From: Antedon mediterranea
Taxonomy: Eukaryota; Echinodermata; Crinoidea; Comatulida; Antedonidae
Length of the DNA stretch: 64,000 nt
NCBI RefSeq assembly: GCF_964355755.1
Contig: NC_092677.1
Location: forward strand, 2,237,001 to 2,301,000
Direction of reading: 5' to 3'
Part shown: piece after piece, positions 45,245-57,200 of the stretch
Position numbering within the stretch: the first letter of the stretch is position 1
Layout: each line of letters starts with the position of its first letter
The notes under the pieces: generated by a model
Seen by the model: only the letters and a program-made list of their open reading frames with translations
The model's database searches: none
Told to the model about the DNA's origin: nothing
Position numbers and translations under genes: made by a program

Positions 45245-48200
45245 CTGCAAAATAAGAGTTTTTTACTTAATGACATCTAGACAGATCATGTATATTATTA
45301 TATTATTAATATCAGTAAATGTTGACATTATGACGAATACATATATATATGTCTCAGTTTTGGTACGTCTTGATACACAACCGAATTCAGAAGACACACA
45401 TGGAGGAGAGTTGTTTAATCATCTACGGTGCCCCAACAGCAGCTACTAAAGGGCAAAGTAAAGTAGGCCTAAGTTTCCATAACTGTGGATTTCAACCACT
45501 TCAACAAAACTTTCCACCAAGTTTGGCACTTTCTCATTGCTTTCATGCAATAATATTTATTCAATACCTTCTTTACATTCTTTGGTGACATCTTCGTCAG
45601 AAGAGAAGCCAGGAGTAATGTCACGTCCAGCCCACTCTGGTGAAAACTCTAGTAGTCCACTTCCGGATCTGATCATTTCAGAACTGCCTCCAAATCGTCG
45701 AGGAGGACACGGAGTGGTTGGAATGCTGGTTCTCCTCGATTTCTTGACTGGTGTTATTGGTTGACCCGCAACTGGAGGAAGATTTTTCTGCAATTTCCAA
45801 ATTTAAAACCATAAATTCAAATAACCTCCTAAAAACCTAGATTTCTGACAACATTGATAATTCTGTAGTTATTATTACTATTATTAGTAACTAAGATTAT
45901 TTATAATTGGTTCTAAAGGCCTGACAAAAATATCCTTTAGTCGTACCAAGACAATCTAACAACAGGACACTCGCCTTGCCAAGATAAGAACTCGCAACAG
46001 TCCTTTGATCTTATGTCTGGTTGCGACAAATACCAACAGTACTGTACTATGTTTATTCTCTGTTTCTGTTAACAGATCGTGTCGCAGCCACAGATAAACC
46101 ATTTCAGAATCCTGTTGTTAGATTGCCTTGGTCGTACAAAAGTGGCAATAAACGTTTTTCTAATCGAGTTGTTGTGAGTACTTACGTCACGAAGTTCAAA
46201 TGTTATGTTAACTTTATCCCTCCAATGTTGTTGAAATTCCGGATACGAATCTATGACTTCATAGAGATCACCTCGTGTTAATGACAATAGGTCACAGTAG
46301 GTCAATGCTCGAACTGTACCCTTTGACCTTCCCACTGTACTATATTGACAAAAGTTTTCGCCAAGAATGTCTCCTTTACCTAAACGTAAAAAAGTATAAT
46401 GGAAAAAGCATGTTGGTGGTTTTTTTTCCAAACATGGAGGTAGGGGGAGGTATGATTGTCGTATGTTTCACATGCCATTCTATCAATTTAATGCACGCCT
46501 CTATCATTGCATCAGTGTACAGTATAAGAATATAAGTTTCGTTGACAGTTAGGCTTATAAGTGTTTTGCATTGGAGAATGGATTATTATTTTTTTTTTTT
46601 TTTTTTTTTTTATCTTATGTGGGTTCATCCCACTTTTATTTCCATACCACTGTTCTCTTTACATATATTTTTCACTATACACTATACATATCATTATATT
46701 TACAATGTTTGTTTAATCATCTGTATACATATACTTATTTAAAGAGTTTTATTCATTTGTTTACATATTATCACATTGATTACATAGCTTCCTCTTTTTA
46801 AACATATTATCTGTAACACATTTTCATTAACAAGCTTATTTTTTTTCTTACATAGTTGTTTTTGATTTTTTCATCTACCACATTTTCATTTAACAATGCA
46901 TATTCTCTGTTATACTCATGGATTATTATTATTAATCGTTCACAGCTTGTGGAAATGTTTATCGGATTTAAATAAAACATGTTGTTAAAGATATTGTTTT
47001 CTCATACGCTCTGCATTTTGCGGTCAAACAGACAGACAGGCCCATAGGTTGATTTAATGACCGAAAAAAAAATGTAAAGTGCGACGACTTGAGTGTCTAT
47101 TTACAATTCGATTTCTACGTTGGACGAATGAATGTTGTGAATGAATGTTGTGTTAACAATGCAAATTGTAATGTACCCGTATGTAGGCCTACTTTCGTGT
47201 AACATTGTGTAAATCATTAGAAATCAATACAGCCGCATTATGGAGAAATAACATGACTAATGTTTCTTGAATATTTAGAAATCATTGAAATAATGTGAAT
47301 TGAATTTGTTCCGACAAGGACTTTAATCCGATACATTATGTGTGTACATTATTCAAGAATGTGATTATAATCGCAGTGTGTAGGTGGCGTTATCATTAGC
47401 TTTAGAGCTACCGGTAATAATTAAATTTATTCTGTTATAGTCTGACAGCTTCAGTTTATTTTAAAGGTAAAATAGAAAATATTAACAATAATCACACAAA
47501 TTAAACTGGGCATGCGTAGTGTCAAGCGTAATAGAAATAATACATTCGCATTTTAAAAAGATTGTTTATCTTTTACTAAAATTAAAATGACGATTTTGTT
47601 TTAATATCATTATATAAAATGGGGATAAAACTGGCAACAAGGCTCATCGATTAAAAAACAAATTTCTTTCGATAAATGGTAATTTATATTTTTCTTTAAA
47701 AATAAAAACTGAACATTTACGTCAGTGAATTGCGTGTTGCGTCACGTGACAATAAGAACAACTAACCTAGAATTGCAACAACTGCATCCTCATCCAAAAT
47801 TTCCAACGATCCTCTTGATATAAAATAAAGCGTTGCTAGGTTATCACCGATGTGAACTAGAATGTCTCCTGGGGCTAAATGAGTGGCTTGAAATTTCATA
47901 GATAGCGCTCTCAAACAGCCGACGTTCACACCTTTAAAAGCTGCAGTATTTTTCAATAGATTCCGATTTAGATGGAGGGAGATGTCAGCCTGAAGAAAAT
48001 CTGGAAAAGTTTTCATTACCTAAGAAAAATAAATGATATCAAATAATATAATAATTAACACCTTCCATATAAATTTAAATATGATGGTCTACCGCCACCT
48101 ACCGACACAATAAAGAGTCTACAGTAGTAATTCCAGTTAGGCTAGCTGAAAACACGATAAAATATGTATTATACTTCTTCTAGTATTAACTGCATCAAAA

Positions 48201-51200
48201 TAATTACTTTTAGTTTCATGAGTCATCGATAGCTTGAATTAATAACGACAATGCTCAATATCTGAGATAAAGTGTAGCTCTACTTAAACGTAATTGAAAT
48301 CTCACAGCTTCTGATATGATAATCTAACAATCTCAGCAATGATAGTGTATCTTTGATCTCAGTCAAACCCGTAGCCAAACCAATCAAAAGTGTCGATTCA
48401 TCTTATTCGTTTTGTTTTTTGGTCAAACTTAACTACGCGCGTGGCACGTCAGTCATTTGCATTTCGTCCTAGTCGAAATAATGCATTTATTATTATATTA
48501 TTATAAATATTATTGTCTTTTCTGTGTTATTAACCTTTAACTAATTTTGAGCAATTGTATGTCAACATGAATTTCCTTTTGGACAAAAAAATGAACTATG
48601 AACTATGACGTGTACATACTTCATCGATTTCTTGTACGTCACTTTGTTTTGCAGACGTCCACACATGTTTAAAGTACTCCCTCAATCTTTGATTCAGTGG
48701 GCTCGGCACATTGTGAAATTTGATAAATTCTTTGACGAGCGCCATCTGTTGATGATACCTTGCCATTCCTTCATACAGTCGCTCAATGATGGCGGTCATG
48801 TTTCCGAAGACGCAGGCAAACATAAGAGCTGAAAAAGAAACATTTATCTTATTATTAATTATATGTAAAGCTCTGTCTACACTATCAAACTAGTTTGAAA
48901 AAAAGTGTGATGTGGTCAAATATGGTAGTGATATGCCCAAACATAGTAGTGATACGCCTAAATATGGTAGTGATATGACATCATCATGTCCATATATGGC
49001 CACATCACATTTTGTTGTCACAAAAAGTTTGATAGTGAAGACAAGTTGGTCCATAGTTCAATTCATTATTATTTTGGGATTTGATTTGGGAGGGTAGGTA
49101 GGTTCATGTCAGAAAAAACGAATTGAATAATTTCCAACATTCAGAAATATTGTTAGTTAAAAAAACGTGTGTGGCAGTTTCAATCTTTTATCAATACAGA
49201 CAACTTCTCTTACAATAAAATATCTAACCATCAAAACGTTATCTTATTGTAAATAATCATGTAAAAATGTATAAAAACATGATCACTTATTACAATAATT
49301 GAACGCATTTGAAGCAAAGTTGTTTAAATTTGAATAAACATTTGAGTATTATTCTATGATATTGTTCTTATTGTATACACAAGAATTTTTGAAAAGAAAT
49401 GTTATCATAATATTACCAGTATTTGATTGACAGAATTTTATTTCCTATAGTCTTCAATAACACCACAAAAGAGACGCAGTAAGTTGACGCGCGCGTACAA
49501 AAATAAAATAAGATTATCAACGTCTGTACGCACGCGTAAAGATTTGTCTGAGTGTGGTTTCATTGACGATGGGAATTTTTTACATTTTTTTACAATATTT
49601 AATAGTACACATAATGTTAAAGATGTGTTGTCAAATTCCAAAAAATAAAAAGATTTCGAAAAAAAGTGGGTCATTTTGAAGTATCATAATAGTTATTAAC
49701 TTTCACCAAAAAATAATCGGAAAAAAAAATCATTTAACTGAAATACGGACGTTTTTTGGTTCAAAAAATAACTTTGACTTCCAGTCAAAGTTTTCGATCA
49801 AAACATATCTCATAATGCAATGCGCACATTTGGCTGCTCTGTATGTATAATCATAAACTTCCTCGCGATCTGTGTGAAAACACCTTCTCAACCGTGACGA
49901 GTTGTAAACAATCCTAATTAGCATCATGGTTTAAAATCTTTGTTTACTTTGTTTTTCAGACGAAATGTAATCAAATTAATTTAGCTATTAATTACGTAAA
50001 ATTGTTGTTTTTGTCTTGAATTTTCGACATAAAGTGAATAACTTTAATATTACTTTGATATGGCCAATTAAAATTTAGTATATTTTGACCTTCATTTTTT
50101 TGTATTTCAAGGGACAATACATCTTTAAGTAAAGAGTAACGTTTATGACCTAATGACAACTATTATTAATTAATGGCATTCCTCTGACTTGGTTTATGTT
50201 CTATTGGACATAGTATCTAGTTTTACCTATCATGAAACACGTGCTTCTTCTTTTACCTATCATGAAACACGTGCTTCTTCTTTTACCTATCATGAAACAC
50301 GTGCTTCTTCTTTTACCTATCATGAAACACGTGCTTCTTCTTTTACCTATCATGAAACACGTGCTTCTTCTTTTACCTATCATGAAACACGTGCTTCTTC
50401 TTTTACCTATCATGAAACACGTGCTTCTTCTTTTACCTATCATGGAACACGTGCTTCATCGTTTATCAAGACATGGGAGAAGATAAAGGTCTCTATTGTG
50501 ATCAGGTATAGCACGCATCTGTAGTATTATCTTGGATGCGCAACATTCGCACCTTTAATCACCATTCCGCGCGCGCAGTTGTTAACACGTGACGAATAAA
50601 AAGTAATTATGCACAACCTATATTACTCCCGAGGTTGTCCTTCTAAAAGTTTCTTTCTTACTCTTTAAAAAAAATTATTATTCACCAAGACTGCTCTTGG
50701 GTAATTTTACTTAGAAATTCTCAAAGATTAGGGACTATACCGATACATAACATACCGTTTGTTGCTATATTCATTACTCTAGATAATAATACCGCTACAG
50801 GCTATGTTAATATGAACATAAATTTAACGAATGCTTTTCCAAAGGTTATTTTTTTCAATTTATCTATTTCTCTCTGATCGAAGACCATAAATCAAGTTAT
50901 AAAAAATCAGAAAGTAGTGAGTTGTGTTATTCCTAAGACATTTGCTAAGATGTTTGCTAGTAACGTAATTACACTGCGAGGAGCTGTACCCTTTTTCACT
51001 GACAACCATGTTGTCATCGTAATCACTAAAATGTAAAATGTTAAAGTGCAAAGTAGTTTGAAAGAAGGTGAATTAGACATTTGAATACTTCCGACGACGA
51101 CGACAGATGATATATTATTTTACAGTCCGATTGTTTTGATGCCATTTTTATTCAAAACACTATAGGCTAAGAATAATGATGAGTTAGCTGTATTAAATCT

Positions 51201-54200
51201 AAAGTACGCGCCCCGGATCGGTTGCCACGCAACGCAATAACGCGCAGGCAACGCAGGTAATTTGAGCAATCACAATTCATATCATCTGTCATCTATGATT
51301 GGTCAAATTACGTGCGCTGTGCGTTGACCTAGCGTTTCGTGCATATCGTAGCAACCTGTTATGCTATAGCAGGAATAGGAAAACATAAATCTATCACTAT
51401 CTGTAATTAGCTGCTACTGTACTATCCATTCAAAAGCAAAATCAAATTACAATTTCTATTTTATAATAAGATTCAGAAAGTTTACGAGATATATTTCTCA
51501 CCAATTCAGAGATATTAAATTGACGCTCGGTAATTGACTTGAGCTGAAATTATTCCCAAAACGCGTTCGTAAAAACAAAACCACGTTCGTGGTAACGCGT
51601 TCGAACGTGTTTATGGGTCGCGTTTCGAACGTGTTTACGGGTTGCGTTTCGAACGAGTTTATGAGTTGCGTTCGAACGAGTTTATGAGTTGCGTTCGAAC
51701 GTGTTAGTGGGTCGCGTTGTGATACTTAATTTTGCGCAATGCAACAGATGACGTCAGCCTAATATTACGTAATCAATTAATTGCGTGTACTTACATCCAA
51801 GAAGCATAATGCAGATGGAGAAGAGCTTCTCGGCTTCGGTGTTAGCAGATACATTACCAAACCCTACAGTAGTCAAAGTGGTTAGTGTGAAGTAGAGCGC
51901 AGTCAGGTATTGCGCTTCTGTTGACGGTCCACTATCCGTTTCGTTCTAGAAATGAGAACGCCAGATAATTAGCTTAATTATTATGTACAATTTAGTTAAA
52001 AGCCAAATTTCATACTAATGATTGGTTCCCATTAAAGACGTAACACAAGGACGTAGCGCAACGTAATTGATTTGATCAATCACAAGCGATGGATTATTCA
52101 AACTGTCGCCCGTCATTGGTCAACACGCTTACGTTGCCTTTACGTCCTTGCGTTACGTCCTAGTGGGAACCACGCTTTAAAGACAAATTTACGTTCGAGC
52201 GGTACCGGCGGTAAGCAGAAAACCGCATAGCTTGTCCCGCGTTTAAGTATTATCTGTATCTCCGCGTTTTGTGTAAATGGTCATAAGAAAAACATAGATT
52301 CAATATTTTTTTCCGCTTTCTATTAATTACCGCTTTCCGTTACCGCTCGTCTGTGTAAATCGGTCTTAAATCGTCCCATTTATTTGTCAACTATGTAAGT
52401 AATTGAATGTTTACTACAGTATTACTGTTTAGTAGTTCCTGTAGTAGTAATTCATTTAGTGTGATACTATTGTGATATTCAGTAAATACATTGTGTGTTC
52501 GAATCTTTCCATTTTCGGCAGTGTCATACATTGTTTTTCCAAATAATATTTTTTTCGGTAGTATGTCATTTCGTTGTTTGATTTAATTATGCAAATAGAA
52601 ATATGAAACAACCGCATGACGCATGACGAGAGCGGCATGTGCCACGACCACCTGTGCATTTGAAGAGCGATCTTGAGAGGACAGATTAACATTAATGTCA
52701 TTTATTTTATTCATTAATTTGACCACTGGTTGTTAGCGAAGGCAGGTGATGACGCCCCGGATGACGCTAAGTGCATCACAGCCTGTTTCATGATTGAACT
52801 GTGAAAAGAGTGGAAAGGATCACGACGACAAAGAAAACAATGTCAATCAGGCAGTGAGGAGGCGCGCGCGTTCAAATGCAAATGAGTGGAAAGGGTCACG
52901 AGGACAAAGAAAACAATGTTAATCAGGCAGTGAAGAGGCGCGCGCGCGTTCAAATGCAGTCAAGCGTACCCTACAAAAGATATACGGGTGTACAACCATC
53001 ACTTAGCTTCGTCTAATGCAAACCACCATTATTCTCAAACCCAAATAATTATGTGTAACCAATTATAATTTTTGATTTGATTGTGCAAGTGTTTCGTTCC
53101 GGATATTAGGGGACAATACATATTTAATGAAACCGAACTTGGACGCGGGTAGCACAAATGAGTTGACCAATCCCAAGCGACTTTTGCATGATCCATTGTG
53201 TCGTGATAGGTCAAAATTACTTGCGGTGCGCCTACGTCCTAGTGACAACAACACTTTTAATCTGAAGTATACAACATGGTTTCTGTGCTCTACTGGAAAT
53301 GTTTTTGGATGGCCGGCTTTTTTAGATAGGAGATGAGTTTTTGGAAATAATCGAGGGGTTTTTTTTGGAAATAATACTTACTGTAAAGGGTTCTTGTATG
53401 TCTTTTGCTAACTTTGCTATCCAACCCGAGTAGTTCTGTTTGCTACGTTCTGCGTCACCTATCGCGTACCAGATACAAGCCATCCAATGGGCGACCAGTG
53501 CAAAGGTCAACATGAGGAGGCAGACAACAGCTGGACCATACTGAGAATATCTGTCCAGCTTTCGCGCCACTCTAAGTAACCTGAGCAACCTTGCAGTTTT
53601 CAACAATCCCATGGTTGTTGTGGTTTTCTATAAAAAGAAGCAAAAGATGATAAATACAGAAGTACGCTACAACCGAGTTGGGTATAAAATCATAATATAC
53701 CGTTGGGGGCGCTAATCCCCCTATGTTTATACATACTAGTGTTTCTCAATCTTCATGTTGTAAATCTAATAATGCCTTGCGGATTTATAATTTCAAACTA
53801 TAATTTTGTGACGTCATCATGGTTAACTATTTCCATCACATGGTTCACCATTTCCATCTATAATAACTATTTAGAAAGGTACAAAGGACTGACGCAAAGC
53901 AGCCCACGCATAGGCCTACATAGTTCAAGTACGCGTAAACTAGTACACTAGTTTTCTATTTGCTATAGCAATCTAAACTTGTTTTGTACCGAGCAAAGCA
54001 CGCATAATTTAATAATTATTTATATCTAGTTTTCTTCATTGGCAATTTTACCCTTGTGGTTAAATCACTTGCGTTGCGCGTCTTTGAATCGCGCGTCTTT
54101 GCATCACGTCCATGATAACCAATCACGTCCTAGTGGGAATTAAGTTTTACCATGCATAACATATAGACCAGTCGTATTTGAGGTATAGGTGTCACTTTTA

Positions 54201-57200
54201 ACATACTCAACTTTACTAATCATTAATTGCAGACTACATATCATTGTGTTTATCTCTTCATTTTCTACATAATGCTGTAAAAAATAGCAGCAGCATAGCT
54301 CATTTATGAAGCAATTTGATATAATGTTTTCTACTAATAACGTATTTCTCCTTTTAACCGCCTGCTCTGGATCATATGACTCCATTTACATTGAGCAGAA
54401 AATCGGAGCATGACATTATATTTTTTAAACCCATGATTTAAATCCTAGTAAAAGTGTAACGTTTTCAATATTGAAGCTGCCTGCTGATTTACGGAAGGAA
54501 TTTTGCTGCTTTCTGTTGAAATCGATAATGTCGAGTATGCAAGGGAAAGTAGAATGTAATTAAGTAGATTCGCGAAAAGAATAATGTTAGCAAAATGCAA
54601 ACAAGTTCTGATATTTTTCTATACTACTATTCATAGAGTACATATTTTACATACATATCAAGATTATTGATACTGACGGTGGTTGAAAATGTATGATTAT
54701 AGTGACTATGACGATGATGATGACGGTGATGATGATTATGATGAATGATGATAACGACGATGATGATGATGACGGTGATGATGATGATGTAATAATGATG
54801 ATGATGATGAATGCTAATGATGATGAATGATAATGATGATGATTGATAATGATGATGATGTTGATATTGGTGATGATGATGATGACGGTAATGATGATGA
54901 TGTGATAACGATGATGAATGATAATGATGATGATGATGTGATAATGATGATGAATGATAATGTTGATGATGATGATGTGATAATGATGATGAATGATAAT
55001 GGTGATGATGATGTGATAATAATGATGAATGATAATGGTGATGATGATGTGATAATGATGATGAATAATAATGTTGATGATGATGTGATAATGATGATGA
55101 ATGATAATGGTGATGATGATGTGATAATGATGATGAATGATAATGTTGATGATGATGTGATGATGATGATGAATGATAATTATGATGATGATGTGATGAT
55201 GATGAATGATAGTGGTGATGATGATAATGTGATAATGATGATGAATTATAATGTTGATGATGATGATGTGATAATGATGATGAATGATAATGGTGATGAT
55301 GATGTGATAATAATGATGAATGATAATGGTGATGATGATGATGTGGTAATGATGATGAATGATGTGATAATGATGATGATGATGTGAGAATGATGTGATG
55401 ATGATGTGATAATGATGTGATGAAGATGATGTGATGATGATGATGATGAAGATAATTATAATATTTATGATATTGATGATGACGACGATGATGATAATAT
55501 GGTAATAATCTTAATTGAGATAGTTGATATATTGATGAGGCTAGAGTTTCAGTGATAAATTAAAACAAGAACCATTACAATGATTATGTTCATATATTTT
55601 TGCAATATTGAAAGATAAAATTTGAACTGACCTCATCAACGGAAGCGCCAAAAAGTATAAGATCAAAGGGAATCGCCGCCATGGCGTCAATAAAGAACCA
55701 TCCTTTTAGATAGTGAGCTGCAATATCATACGGATTTGATATTACTTCGCCTTTATTATCGTCCACGTAAGTGGTTCGAAAGTTTATTAGAATATCGAAT
55801 ATAAACATGACGTCCACAATGAGATCTATAATAATCAATGGGTTGGTATAACTTGAAGACGGTCCTTGGCTATCCCTCGTCTCGGCCTCTTTGTTCAGTC
55901 TAGCCCGCTTTGTGTCGTCTTTGAGTAGGAAGGCTACGGAGTATGGTGTTAGGATTGTCGTGTAGAGCACAAGCAGGAGTATGAACCAGTCCCAGACGGC
56001 TTTGAACGGAGAATAATGAAGAATTGTGCAGGCGTGAAGTTGACGTTTACGACGCAGATTGTTGTGATTTATCTCGTCTGAAGTCAGATACTTCTTTTGC
56101 TGTAAAATGATAATAAAATATATTGATAACGAGTAATAATTATCATCATTATCATCTTGCCATCATTTATGCTATGAAACTGTATTTATAAACGATGAGT
56201 AAATAAATGTGAATTGAATAGTGGAATTGATAACGAGTAATAATTATCATCATTATCATCTTCGTCAGTTATCAATTGATAACGAGTAATAAATTATCAT
56301 CATTATCATCTTCGTCAGTTATCAATTGATAACGAGTAATAAATAATCATCATTATCATCTTCGTCAGTTATCAATTGATAACGAGTAATAAATTATCAT
56401 CATTATCATCTTCGTCAGTTATCAATTGATAACGAGTAATAAATAATCATCATTATCACCTTCGTCAGTTATCAATTGATACATTTTAGTGATGATGGTT
56501 TGACTGTCAATTAAGGCTTGTGTTTATTCAATTAAGGGATGTGCACTGTAACATCAAATATCAATTAAATAAGGTAAAAACAATGTTTATAGATAGGCCT
56601 ATTACTTTATTCATTGTGACGTCATACGATGGATAATTTTCTTTATAAAAAGTTCATAAAACACTTTTTCTAAAACAGTACAAAATAAATCAGTATTTAC
56701 GTCTCCAAACATATCATTAGTATTGTTTGTATGACGTCATCATTAGATAACTCATTTCAAAGACCACTTACATGCGAATCTATCGACGTTGCCGTTGACA
56801 ACCTACTCCTAAACTCCTCCATCTTGACCGTTCTAAAAATAGAAAACAATATTACATTAAAAAGGCCTAATTGTGAGTCATCATAAAGATTGAGAACGCG
56901 GCGCAACAAAAGTATTTTGACCAATCACAAGATACAGTTCGAATGATCCGTCGTTTGTGATTCTTCAAATTTATTTATTTATTTAAATGTTTACTTATGT
57001 TACGTGTACGTTGATGCGTTGCGAACCAAACATTACTTTGCCATGTCTATATTTATTGACGGTGGAAACATACTTCCCCCTATACTTCCCTCCACTTAAC
57101 ACGTGGAGTAGAAAATTTGAATGTAACAATACCAAAATACACCCTTAGTAAAATGAATTCGTCCTTTAAAGTTGTAGGCGCAAAAATATGGAACAGTTTA

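Noticed and set aside
45186..45764. Overlapping plus-strand frames opposite the ERG C-terminal exons
   Set aside because: Shadows of the minus-strand ERG exons; they share no family features.
50219..50458. CRISPR-like array of 30 bp repeats
   Set aside because: The units are contiguous with no unique spacers, and the context is an intron of an animal gene.
54827..55387. 186 aa Asp/Met/Asn open frame
   Set aside because: (GATGAT)n microsatellite inside the ERG intron, antisense to the gene.
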